From: Novosphingobium sp. KCTC 2891
GTDB taxonomy: Bacteria > Pseudomonadota > Alphaproteobacteria > Sphingomonadales > Sphingomonadaceae
Length of the DNA stretch: 64,000 nucleotides
Reading direction: 5' to 3'
Assembly (NCBI RefSeq): GCF_025938155.1
Contig: NZ_JAPCZG010000002.1
Span: forward strand, 1 to 64,000
Part shown: piece after piece, positions 56,443-64,000 of the stretch
Layout: every line of letters starts with the position of its first letter
Numbering within the stretch: position 1 is the stretch's first letter
Notes under the pieces: model-generated
Database searches by the model: none
The model's input: only the letters and a program-made list of their open reading frames with translations
Told to the model about the DNA's origin: nothing
Translations under genes and position numbers: made by a program

Positions 56443-57127
56443 CGCTCACTCCGGCTCCCCGCAGCCTCATGGCGATGGCCATGCTCCCGATGAACAGGAC
56501 GGCGCAAAACGCGTCCCGGTCAAGCGGCCGTTCGACCGCAACGCCGAACGCCCGCGCACCGCAGGCCCCGAGTTCAAGCGCGAGCTGACCGGCGTCATCC
56601 CGCATTTGCGCGCCTTTGCGCGCGGCTTGTGCGGCCGCCCCGATCTTGCCGACGATCTCGTCCAGGAAACGCTGCTCAAGGCATGGGCTGCACAGGACAG
56701 GTTCGAGCCGGGCACATCGATGCGGGCATGGACCTTCGTGATCCTGCGCAACGCCTACCTGACCGATATGCGCCGCAACCGCTTTCGCGCCGACTACGAC
56801 GAGACCGTGGCCGAACGCATTCTGGTGGCGCCCGCCGGGCAGGAAGGCCCGCTGCACCTTTCCGACATGCATCGCGCCCTGCTGACCCTGCCGGCCGAAC
56901 GCCGCGAGGCGCTGCTGCTCGTAGGCGCAGGCGGCTTCAGCTACGAGGAAGCCGCGCAGATCTGCCAGTGCGCCGTCGGCACGATCAAGAGCCGCGTGGG
57001 CCGCGCCCGCGCCGCGCTGACGCAGATGATGGAGGACGGCCAGCTGCCCCGCCGCAGCACCGGAGACGCCATCGCCCACGACGCGATCATGGGCGAACTC
57101 GACAGCACCGTGCAGGCCGGTTCCTGA
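56435..57127 (+). CDS. ecfG: General stress sigma factor EcfG
   Basis: ECF15-type sigma factor of 230 residues. Sigma-2 region: L-V-Q-E-T-L-L-K-A-W (residues ~75-130); sigma-4 region: F-S-Y-E-E-A-A-Q-I-C-Q-C-A-V-G-T-I-K-S-R-V-G-R-A-R (residues ~165-200). The N-terminal ~45 residues are polar and extended. It recognises GGAAC-N16/17-CGTT promoters, of which five stand in intergenic parts of this window. ATG 56435 overlaps the nepR stop. Confidence 0.95.
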   Translation: MADAHSGSPQPHGDGHAPDEQDGAKRVPVKRPFDRNAERPRTAGPEFKRELTGVIPHLRAFARGLCGRPDLADDLVQETLLKAWAAQDRFEPGTSMRAWTFVILRNAYLTDMRRNRFRADYDETVAERILVAPAGQEGPLHLSDMHRALLTLPAERREALLLVGAGGFSYEEAAQICQCAVGTIKSRVGRARAALTQMMEDGQLPRRSTGDAIAHDAIMGELDSTVQAGS

Positions 57128-57248
57128 CCGGCCGCGCGCTGCCCACTTTGCGCCTACCCGCTTTCGGTTGCCCCCACTTTCGAAGGACTTGATCCCACCC
57201 CCTATTGGGGGGCAGGAACGGTGGCACCCGTTTTCGAAAGCGAAACCC

Positions 57249-58436
57249 TTGGATCCCGAACTGACCGCCCCCGTCACGCCCGCCGGCGAAGAGCCGCCGG
57301 TGGATCAGAGCGCACGGCTGCAATCGGCGATCCTGCTGCTGCTGGGGCTGGGCCTGTTCCTGGCGCTGCCGTTCGTGCTCTCGATCGGGTCGGTGGTGTT
57401 CCTGCCGCCGGTGACCGCGATGATCTTCACCATCGTGCTGTCGCCACTGGCGGACCGGCTGATCCGCTTCGGCCTGCCCAACATGCTCGCCTCGTTCCTG
57501 GCGATCACGGCGATGATCGCGGTGATCGTGCTGGCGTTGTCGCTGATCCTCCAGCCGGCCTTCGTGATGGTGGATCAGGTGCCCACGCTGGTGCGGCAGG
57601 TCAGCCAGCGCTTTGCCGAACTGCGCGGCAACCTTGCCTGGATCGGCGACATCAACCGCCAGCTGGCGCGGCTGACGGGCCACACCGCGCGCGAGGTGGT
57701 GCTGGCCAGCCCTTCGGTGATCGAACAGGTCGCCTTCGCCACGCCCAGCGTGGTGCTGGAAACGCTGCTCACCTTCCTGATGACCTTCTTCATGATCGAA
57801 TCGCGCATTCGCATGAAGCGGCGCCTGCTGCTCGACCGGCAGAGCTTTGGCGCCTCGGTGCGCATCGCCCGCGTCCTGCGCGATGTGCAGGACCGGGTGG
57901 CGAGCTACATCCTCACCGTGGCGCAAATCAATTTCGGCGTGGGCGTGATCGTGGCCGCAGGGGCGTGGGCCTATGGCCTCGCCGCGCCGATCATGTGGGG
58001 CGGCCTCGCCTTCGTGCTCAATTTCCTGCCCTATCTGGGACCGCTGGTGCTGATGGGTCTGCTCGCGCTGATCGGGCTCGGCACCGCCAGCACCGTCGCG
58101 CTGGGGCTTGTGCCGATGCTGGCGTTCCTGGCGCTCCACGCCATCGAATCCAACGTGATCACGCCATCGATCCTGGGCGCGCGCTTCACGCTCAACCCGG
58201 TCTCGATCCTGCTCGCGATCAGCTATTTCTCGTGGATCTGGGGTGTGCTCGGCGCGCTTCTGTCGGTGCCGATCCTGCTCACCCTGTCGGCGCTGCTCGA
58301 ACATCTCGGCCGGCCCAACATGGTCGGCTTCCTGTTCGGCGAACCGCTGTTCGAGCCGCCCAGCGCGCTTCTTTCCGAAGCCGATGCCGCCGCGCAGGCG
58401 GCATCGGAAGGATCATCGGCAGCGCGGGCCGGCTGA
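57249..58436 (+). CDS. AI-2E family (PerM/YdiK-type) permease
   Basis: Inner-membrane protein of 395 residues with about eight hydrophobic helices and a soluble insert (residues ~95-180). It has the family's P-S-V-I-E/P-S-V-V-L-E-T region, the FFMIESRIRMKRR loop and GLAFVLNFLPYLGPLV. Substrate is unknown; the family covers quorum-signal export and Na+/H+ antiport. I chose TTG 57249; the start is uncertain because several TTG codons (57168, 57189) are in frame and none has a perfect Shine-Dalgarno. Confidence 0.85.
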   Translation: MDPELTAPVTPAGEEPPVDQSARLQSAILLLLGLGLFLALPFVLSIGSVVFLPPVTAMIFTIVLSPLADRLIRFGLPNMLASFLAITAMIAVIVLALSLILQPAFVMVDQVPTLVRQVSQRFAELRGNLAWIGDINRQLARLTGHTAREVVLASPSVIEQVAFATPSVVLETLLTFLMTFFMIESRIRMKRRLLLDRQSFGASVRIARVLRDVQDRVASYILTVAQINFGVGVIVAAGAWAYGLAAPIMWGGLAFVLNFLPYLGPLVLMGLLALIGLGTASTVALGLVPMLAFLALHAIESNVITPSILGARFTLNPVSILLAISYFSWIWGVLGALLSVPILLTLSALLEHLGRPNMVGFLFGEPLFEPPSALLSEADAAAQAASEGSSAARAG

Positions 58437-58467
58437 GCAGACGCCCAGACCGGCCCGCCATGGCCTA

Positions 58468-59082
58468 TCAGGCCGGGTAGGCCCAGACCGTGCCGCGCGC
58501 CAGGTTCTCGGCCGCGAACGTCCAGTTCAGGCGGGTCTCGATCACCTGCTTCAGGTAATCGGGGCGCAGGTTCTTGTAGTCGACGTAATAGGCGTGCTCC
58601 CACAGGTCGATGACCAGCAGCGGGTTGCCCGACAGGTCGCTGAACGTCGCCGCGTCGTGGGTCTGCTCGACCGACAGCTTGCCGTCCTTGGCCACCAGCC
58701 ACACCCAGCCCGAAGCGAAGTGCGCCGTGCCCTGCGCCGCGAGTTCGGCCTTCAGCGCATCGAGCGAACCGAACGACGCGTCGATCGCGGCGGCAAGGTC
58801 GCCTTCCGGTGCCGATGCAGCCGGGGTCAGGCTGTGCCAGTAGAAGCCGTGGTTCCAGGTCTGCGCCGAGTTGTTGAACAGGCCCTTGTCGCCCTTGGCA
58901 GTCGCGGCGGCGACGATGTCCTCAAGGCTCTTGCCGGCCAGATCGGTGCCTTCGATGGCAGCGTTGGTCTTGTCGACATAGGCCTTGTGATGCTTGCCGT
59001 GGTGAGTCTGCAAGGTCGTGGCGGAAACGGCCGGCTCCAGCGCGGTATCGGCGTAGGGCAGCGGAAGAAGGGTAATGGCCAT
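58468..59082 (-). CDS. sodB: Superoxide dismutase, iron type
   Basis: Cytoplasmic Fe/Mn SOD of 204 residues. Metal ligands are seen as H27 or H28 in LQTHHGKHH, H in A-Q-T-W-N-H, D in DLWEHAYYVDY and the final H of that motif. The Gln in N-N-S-A-Q-T-W-N-H and FASGWVWL favour iron over manganese. ATG 59082 has GGAG upstream. It converges on the permease gene across 31 bases. No EcfG site was found before it. Confidence 0.93.
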   Translation of the reverse strand: MAITLLPLPYADTALEPAVSATTLQTHHGKHHKAYVDKTNAAIEGTDLAGKSLEDIVAAATAKGDKGLFNNSAQTWNHGFYWHSLTPAASAPEGDLAAAIDASFGSLDALKAELAAQGTAHFASGWVWLVAKDGKLSVEQTHDAATFSDLSGNPLLVIDLWEHAYYVDYKNLRPDYLKQVIETRLNWTFAAENLARGTVWAYPA

Positions 59083-59240
59083 GATAGCTCCGGATGAGGG
59101 GGGTGAACTTTCGCAGATCAACGCCCGGACAGGGCATCGGTGCCGCACCGCCTAGGCGGTGTACGCCACTGTGCCAGCGAGTTTTTTCAATCGGGAAACG
59201 AGAAAATAGCGATTATTGCAACGCAGCACGGCTCGCCGCG

Positions 59241-60542
59241 TCAGTCGTGCGCTTCGTCGCTTGAGCCCCCCGGCACGCCGCGATCGACCGCAGCCGTCAC
59301 GGCCACGTCGAGCGTCACATTGCCAAGCGTGCGCATCAGGTCGGGCAGCACTTCCACCGCCACCAGCAGCGCCAGCGGGCCCACCGGCACGCCCATGGCG
59401 ATGGCGATCGGCCCCACCGAGGCGACGTAGCTGATCGTGCCCGGCAGGCTGACCGAACTGAGCGAGACGAGGATCGCCATGATCCAGCCCGAAACCAGCG
59501 CCCCCGGCCCCAGCGGCACGCCATACCAGTGCGCGACATATACCACGACCGCCAGGTTCATCGCCGGGCTGGTGGCGCGGAACAACGAGACGGCCAGCGG
59601 CATCACGAACTCGGCGGTCGTCTCGCGCACGCCCAGCTTGCGGCAGGCGCCCAGCATCGCCGGCAGCGAAGCCAGCGAGGACTGGGTGGACAGCGCGAAG
59701 ACCTGCACCGGCACCATCGCGCGGGCAAAGGCGGCGGGCGGCTTGCGCGCGATCAGGACCGCAAAGGCATAGCCGGACAGCCATACCACTGCCCCGGTCA
59801 GCACCACGATCAGGACATAATGCGCCAGCGCGCCGATGGCCGCCGCGCCGCTCTTGGCCGCCACCGTCAGGCTGAGCGCCAACACGCCCAGCGGCGCCAC
59901 CGCCAGCACCCAGCCGATCACCACCAGCATCGCCGCCGCGATGGCCGCGAAGAACGTGGCCAGCAGCTCGCGCTGGCGCGGCTCCAGCCGCGTGCTCGCC
60001 AACGCGAAGACCGACATGAACAGGATCATCGGCAGCATCCGGTCATTCGCCGCGGCATCGAGCACGTTGGTCGGGACGATCGAGCGCAGGTAGTCCGCCA
60101 TGCCCGGCACCGGCCCCCCGGCGCCCGTGCCGCCAAGGCTGCCGCGCAGCGCCTCGCCCGCGCTGCCGGGAATGGGCAGCAGCGCCAACAGCGCCGGGGT
60201 CACGAACAGCGCCATCGCCGCGCTGAAGCCCAGGAAGACAAGGAAATAGCCCAGGCTGCGCCGCGCCATCGCGCCGGCGCTGGCCGTGGCGACGGTCTGG
60301 ACGATGCCGGTGAACAGCAGCGCCGCCACCAGTGGCACGATCGTCGCCTGCAAGGCCCGCAACCACAGGTCGCCCACCGGCTCAGACACCGCCAGCACCA
60401 TCGGCAGCGCATCGGGCTGCGCGAAAGCCAGCAGCAGTCCGCCGGCAAGGCCCAGCGTGAGCGCGCCGAAGGTCCAGCCGGCGGAAACCTGCGCGATCGG
60501 CGGCAGCGTCATGGACGTTTTTTCAGGGTGCGGTAAGCTCAT
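59241..60542 (-). CDS. DAACS-family dicarboxylate/amino-acid:cation symporter
   Basis: Secondary transporter of 433 residues with eight transmembrane helices and two re-entrant hairpins. Hairpin 1 has Q-S-S-L-A-S-L-P (typical S-S/S-A-T-L-P), the helix-7 region AT-S-P-A-M-N-L, and hairpin 2 S-L-P-G-T-I-S-Y-V-A. Glutamate, aspartate, succinate or alanine/serine are possible substrates. ATG 60542 is the longest start; ATG 60512 is an alternative. It is divergent from glmM across 83 bases. Confidence 0.9.
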   Translation of the reverse strand: MSLPHPEKTSMTLPPIAQVSAGWTFGALTLGLAGGLLLAFAQPDALPMVLAVSEPVGDLWLRALQATIVPLVAALLFTGIVQTVATASAGAMARRSLGYFLVFLGFSAAMALFVTPALLALLPIPGSAGEALRGSLGGTGAGGPVPGMADYLRSIVPTNVLDAAANDRMLPMILFMSVFALASTRLEPRQRELLATFFAAIAAAMLVVIGWVLAVAPLGVLALSLTVAAKSGAAAIGALAHYVLIVVLTGAVVWLSGYAFAVLIARKPPAAFARAMVPVQVFALSTQSSLASLPAMLGACRKLGVRETTAEFVMPLAVSLFRATSPAMNLAVVVYVAHWYGVPLGPGALVSGWIMAILVSLSSVSLPGTISYVASVGPIAIAMGVPVGPLALLVAVEVLPDLMRTLGNVTLDVAVTAAVDRGVPGGSSDEAHD

Positions 60543-60625
60543 CTTGAGATGACAATAGCTATGGCACGCGACATAGCAAAGCCGCACACCATCAAGGGTG
60601 GCGGGCAAACGGGGTTGTGAATTCG

Positions 60626-61963
60626 ATGGGACGCAAGTTCTTCGGCACCGATGGCATTCGCGGGCGGACCAACGTCGGCGTGATGACCGCCGCCACCGCG
60701 ATGAAAGTCGGTCAGGCCGCCGGCACCTATTTCCTGCGCGGCGCACACCGCCACCGGGTGGTGATCGGCAAGGACACGCGCCTTTCAGGCTACATGCTCG
60801 AAAACGCGATGACCGCGGGCTTCACCAGCGTGGGCATGGACGTGGTGCTGCTGGGGCCGATGCCCACGCCCGCGGTCGCGCTGCTCACGCGGGAAATGCG
60901 CGCCGATGTGGGCGTCATGATCTCGGCCAGCCACAACCCCTATGAGGATAACGGCATCAAGCTGTTCGGCCCGGACGGATTCAAGCTCTCGGACGAGGAC
61001 GAACTCGCCATCGAGACCATGCTCGAACAGGACCTGCCGCTCGCCGCCGCCGAAGACGTGGGCCGCGCCCGCCGCATCGAGGACGCGCGCGGGCGCTACA
61101 TCCACGCGGTCAAGGCCAGCCTGCCGCACAACGTCCGGCTCGACGGGCTGCGCATCGTGGTCGATTGCGCGCACGGCGCGGCCTATCACGTCGCGCCCTC
61201 CGCGCTGTGGGAACTGGGCGCCGAAGTCATCGCCATCGGCGTCGAGCCGAACGGCAAGAACATCAACGCCGGGGTCGGCTCGACCCACCTCGAAGCGATC
61301 AAGGCCAAGGTGCGCGAAGTGCGCGCCGATATCGGCATCGCGCTCGATGGCGACGCCGACCGCCTGATCGTGGTCGACGAAAAGGGCCAGACCGTCGACG
61401 GCGACCAGATCATGGCGCTGATCGGCTCGCGCATGGCGGCTGCCGGCCAGCTTCGCGGCGGCGGTGTGGTCGCCACGGTGATGTCGAACCTGGGGCTGGA
61501 ACGCTATCTCAAAGGGCGCGGGCTGGACCTGGTGCGGACCGCTGTGGGCGACCGCCATGTCCTTGAAAAGATGCGCGAAGGCGGGTTCAACGTGGGGGGC
61601 GAACAGTCCGGCCACATGATCCTGACCGACCACGGCACCACCGGCGACGGCACCGTTGCCGCGTTGCAGGTGCTGGCCGCCCTGATCGCCACCGGCCAGC
61701 CGGCGAGCGAGGCTCTGCACCTGTTCGATCCGGTGCCGCAACTGCTCAAGAACGTGCGCTTCACCGGCGGCAAGCCGCTTGAAAATCCCGCTGTGCAGGA
61801 AGTGATCGCCGAAGCCGAGGCGCAGCTGGCCGGGCATGGACGGCTGGTGATCCGTCCGTCGGGCACCGAACCGGTGATCCGCGTGATGGCCGAAGGCGAC
61901 GACGCGGACGAAGTGGAAGCCGTGGTCGAGCGCATCTGCGAGGCCGTGCGCCGCGCGACCTGA
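60626..61963 (+). CDS. glmM: Phosphoglucosamine mutase GlmM
   Basis: Converts glucosamine-6-phosphate to glucosamine-1-phosphate for peptidoglycan and LPS precursors. 445 residues with the four-domain alpha-phosphohexomutase fold: F-G-T-D-G-I-R-G near the start, catalytic phospho-Ser in [12 protein letters not shown], magnesium site D-G-D-A-D-R, sugar-binding G-G-E-Q-S-G-H and phosphate-binding R-P-S-G-T-E-P. ATG 60626 is preferred over GTG 60617. An essential housekeeping gene. Confidence 0.96.
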   Translation: MGRKFFGTDGIRGRTNVGVMTAATAMKVGQAAGTYFLRGAHRHRVVIGKDTRLSGYMLENAMTAGFTSVGMDVVLLGPMPTPAVALLTREMRADVGVMISASHNPYEDNGIKLFGPDGFKLSDEDELAIETMLEQDLPLAAAEDVGRARRIEDARGRYIHAVKASLPHNVRLDGLRIVVDCAHGAAYHVAPSALWELGAEVIAIGVEPNGKNINAGVGSTHLEAIKAKVREVRADIGIALDGDADRLIVVDEKGQTVDGDQIMALIGSRMAAAGQLRGGGVVATVMSNLGLERYLKGRGLDLVRTAVGDRHVLEKMREGGFNVGGEQSGHMILTDHGTTGDGTVAALQVLAALIATGQPASEALHLFDPVPQLLKNVRFTGGKPLENPAVQEVIAEAEAQLAGHGRLVIRPSGTEPVIRVMAEGDDADEVEAVVERICEAVRRAT

Positions 61964-62025
61964 ACGCCACCTAACGACACCTGACAGCATCTGGCGCTCT
62001 ATTGGCGCCACCGAAGGACAGACAA

Positions 62026-62256
62026 ATGCTTGAAATGCGGCCCGATTGCGAACGCTGCGGCTCCGACCTGCCGGCCGAGGCGCCGGGTGCGTTCATCTGT
62101 TCGTTCGAATGCACTTTCTGCGCCGAATGCGCCGAGGATCTGGACGACCGCTGCCCCAATTGCAGCGGCGAGCTGGTGGACCGCCCCACCCGCGCCAAAG
62201 CGCTTCACGCCAAGCACCCGCCATCGACCGAGCGGCACCACAAGGGCGCGGCGTGA
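62026..62256 (+). CDS. DUF1272 zinc-ribbon-like small protein
   Basis: Protein of 76 residues with paired cysteines C-E-R-C, F-x-C-T-F-C-A-E-C-A and C-P-N-C, likely binding two zinc ions. This matches DUF1272 proteins (function unknown). ATG 62026 has GAAGGA 7 bases upstream. It overlaps thiD by four bases (GTGA), so the two are co-expressed. Confidence 0.88.
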   Translation: MLEMRPDCERCGSDLPAEAPGAFICSFECTFCAECAEDLDDRCPNCSGELVDRPTRAKALHAKHPPSTERHHKGAA

Positions 62257-62999
62257 GCGCGCCGCGGGTCCTGTCCATCGCCGGTTCGGATTCGTCGGGC
62301 GGGGCAGGCATCCAGGCCGATATCAAGACGATCACCATGCTGGGCGGCTACGCGATGACCGCCATCGCGGCGCTGACCGCGCAGGACACCACCGGAGTCC
62401 GCATGGTGACCGCCACGACGCCGGACATGGTCGCCGCGCAGATCGATGCCTGCGTGGGCGATATCGGCGTCGACGCGGTAAAGATCGGGATGCTGGGTTC
62501 GCCCGATGTCGCCGCCGTGGTGGCGGGCCGGCTGGAGGGGCTGCGCGTGCCGATCGTGTTCGATCCGGTGATGATTTCCACCAGCGGCGCGGCGTTGGCG
62601 GACGCGGCCACCATCGCCGCATTCGAGCGGCTGATGGCGCTGGCCACGCTGACCACGCCCAACGTGCCCGAACTGGCAGCACTGGGCGGCGACGAGGCCA
62701 TGGCGGCGCGCGGCGTGGCCTACCTGGCCAAGGGCGGCGATGCCGAAGGCGACGAAGTGACCGACCGGCTGGTGGTGCCCGGCGCGCCCGAACGCTGCTG
62801 GAGCGCGCCGCGCATCGCCACGCGCCACACCCACGGCACCGGCTGCACCCTGTCGAGCGCGATCGCGACGCTGCTGGGCATGGGCCTGCCGCTGGAGGAA
62901 GCGGTGGAAGACGCGCGCGAGTTCGTGCGCGCCGCGCTGCTGGCCGCCCCGGGTTACGGCAACGGCCATGGCCCGCTGGGACACCACGCGGTGCGCTGA
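62253..62999 (+). CDS. thiD: Hydroxymethylpyrimidine/phosphomethylpyrimidine kinase ThiD
   Basis: Phosphorylates HMP and HMP-phosphate in thiamine synthesis. 248 residues, ribokinase fold: I-A-G-S-D-S-S-G-G-A-G-I-Q-A-D at the start, V-K-I-G-M-L-G, D-P-V-M-I-S-T-S-G, and the catalytic-base motif H-T-H-G-T-G-C-T-L-S-S-A-I-A. Start GTG 62253 overlaps the DUF1272 stop. No TPP riboswitch was seen upstream, so it may be part of a salvage path rather than the regulated de novo operon. Confidence 0.95.
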   Translation: MSAPRVLSIAGSDSSGGAGIQADIKTITMLGGYAMTAIAALTAQDTTGVRMVTATTPDMVAAQIDACVGDIGVDAVKIGMLGSPDVAAVVAGRLEGLRVPIVFDPVMISTSGAALADAATIAAFERLMALATLTTPNVPELAALGGDEAMAARGVAYLAKGGDAEGDEVTDRLVVPGAPERCWSAPRIATRHTHGTGCTLSSAIATLLGMGLPLEEAVEDAREFVRAALLAAPGYGNGHGPLGHHAVR

Positions 63000-63020
63000 C
63001 CGCACCGCGCGGCGACGTCC

Positions 63021-63902
63021 TCAGTCGCAGTCCAGGCCGTAGAATTCGACGATGTGCGCCCAGGCCTCCTCGGCGGTCTCGACCATGTGGAACAGGTCGA
63101 GATCCTCGAAATTGATCACGCCTTCCTCGGCGATGGCGCGGAAGTTGATCACGCGGTTCCAGTAATCCGCGCCGAACAGCAGGATCGGGATCGGCTTCAT
63201 CTTGCCGGTCTGCACCAGCGTCAGCAGCTCAAAGAACTCGTCGAACGTGCCGAAGCCGCCGGGGAACACCGCCACCGCGCGTGCGCGCAGCAGGAAGTGC
63301 ATCTTCCGCAACGCAAAATAGTGGAACTGGAACGACAGGTGCGGCGTGACATAGGCGTTGGGCGCCTGCTCGTGCGGCAGCACGATGTTCAGCCCCAGCG
63401 ATTCGGCCCCCGCTTCGGTCGCGCCGCGGTTGGCTGCTTCCATGATCGAAGGGCCGCCGCCCGAGCACACCACGAACTGGCGACGCTCTTCTTCCACCAC
63501 CGCGCAGCGCGAGGCGATGAAAGCGAGCTTGCGCGCCTCTTCATAATATTTGGCCTTGGCCACCAGCCGCTCGATCACCGCCTTGCGTTCGGGCGTGGTG
63601 GCGGTGGCGAGCGCCGCATCGGCCATGTCCGGCGCGGGAATCCGTGCGGAACCGTACATCACCAGCGTGGACCCGATGCCGGCCTCATCCAGCAGCATTT
63701 CCGGCTTCAGCAGTTCCAGCTGGAAGCGCACCGGGCGCAATTCTTCGCGCAGCAGGAAATCCACGTCGCGGAAAGCGAGCCGGTACGACGGGTCCTGCTG
63801 CTGCGGTGTGGTGCGCGGCTGCGACTCGACAAATCCGGCTTCCTGCTCGGCCTTGTAGAACTTCCGATTGGTGAGTTCGCGGTTCGTTTCTTCTTCGGTC
63901 AT
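63021..63902 (-). CDS. LOG-family protein (extended form)
   Basis: Rossmann-fold protein of 293 residues with the nucleotide motif S-G-G-G-P-S-I-M-E-A-A-N-R-G and the phospho-site P-G-G-F-G-T-F-D-E. It was once called lysine decarboxylase; members act as phosphoribohydrolases on nucleotide monophosphates, e.g. cytokinin activation. It is longer than plant/short LOG (~190-230) because of ~90 extra N-terminal residues, as in the LOG group of many proteobacteria. It converges on thiD (21 bases). Confidence 0.88.
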   Translation of the reverse strand: MTEEETNRELTNRKFYKAEQEAGFVESQPRTTPQQQDPSYRLAFRDVDFLLREELRPVRFQLELLKPEMLLDEAGIGSTLVMYGSARIPAPDMADAALATATTPERKAVIERLVAKAKYYEEARKLAFIASRCAVVEEERRQFVVCSGGGPSIMEAANRGATEAGAESLGLNIVLPHEQAPNAYVTPHLSFQFHYFALRKMHFLLRARAVAVFPGGFGTFDEFFELLTLVQTGKMKPIPILLFGADYWNRVINFRAIAEEGVINFEDLDLFHMVETAEEAWAHIVEFYGLDCD

Positions 63903-63974
63903 CGCTTCCGTCTGTCGCCGGACCCGCGCCGGAACGCAATCTTTTGATCCGCATCGGTTACGGTTCGTCGCATC

Positions 63975-63986
63975 TGCTGCACTGCA
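63975..63986. promoter_or_regulatory. TGC-rich box identical to the phasin-promoter box
   Basis: TGCTGCACTGCA is the exact reverse complement of the 12-mer at 44000-44011 in the phasin promoter. It lies 73 bases before the LOG start and next to the window edge, so it may belong to a rightward gene outside the window, possibly one of PHA metabolism. Confidence 0.5.
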
Positions 63987-64000
63987 TTAACGCTCTACCG

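Noticed and set aside
62257..62300. TPP riboswitch for thiD
   Set aside because: thiD overlaps the upstream DUF1272 gene and the leader of that gene shows no THI-box-like conserved bases.

Overview
The window is high-GC DNA with dense genes, short intergenic gaps and many ATGA/GTGA overlaps. A complete PhyR-NepR-EcfG general stress response (GSR) locus, HWE-family histidine kinases, a TonB-dependent sugar receptor and PHA-granule genes point to an alphaproteobacterium, most likely a sphingomonad of the Novosphingobium type. That placement is inferred from gene content and not from a marker-gene search. I saw no insertion sequence, prophage or CRISPR array. The DNA looks like ordinary chromosome carrying several accessory catabolic and signalling cassettes.

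Layout. 0-3.4 kb: biotin operon bioB(partial)-bioF-bioD-bioA. 3.4-10.7 kb: a cyclophilin-type PPIase, then a leftward acyl-CoA catabolic operon (APH-type kinase, SDR, acyl-CoA dehydrogenase, acyl-CoA ligase, zinc alcohol dehydrogenase) divergent from a TetR regulator, with a perfect operator overlapping the operon promoter. 10.8-16.5 kb: a leftward signalling operon (triple-receiver hybrid kinase, CheR, REC-PAS-HWE-REC protein) behind an EcfG-type promoter. 16.9-24.1 kb: a sucrose/fructoside locus (SLC45-type MFS, LacI regulator, TonB receptor, GH68 enzyme, ROK fructokinase) with LacI-type palindromes before the transporter and the receptor. 24.1-27.4 kb: SMP-30 lactonase, acyltransferase-3, polysaccharide deacetylase. 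27.4-35.3 kb: a reactive-sulfur island (TolC, DUF2892, sulfide:quinone reductase, rhodanese, RND adaptor, RND pump, BigR/SqrR-like ArsR). 35.6-38.2 kb: exported KatG and tRNA-Cys. 38.3-45.6 kb: RNB nuclease, crotonase, aminotransferase, phaC, an unusual AT-hook phasin, clpS. 46-51 kb: lptF-lptG, desaturase, GNAT protein. 51-57 kb: the GSR region. 57-64 kb: AI-2E family permease, Fe-type SOD, DAACS symporter, glmM, DUF1272 protein, thiD and a LOG-family protein.

The most interesting result is a GSR regulon readable from DNA. Five intergenic matches to the EcfG promoter (GGAAC-N16/17-CGTT) lie before the hybrid-kinase operon, a single-domain response regulator, phyR, nepR-ecfG (where the site is nearly palindromic and can also serve the divergent kinase), and a 90-nt stretch with no protein. 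That last stretch has a promoter, a 5' hairpin with a C-rich loop and a strong intrinsic terminator, and is proposed here as an unannotated stress-induced small RNA. Other proposals are a shared operator for the sulfur island, a phasin with two start sites, and a repeated TGC-rich box at the phasin promoter and at the right window edge.
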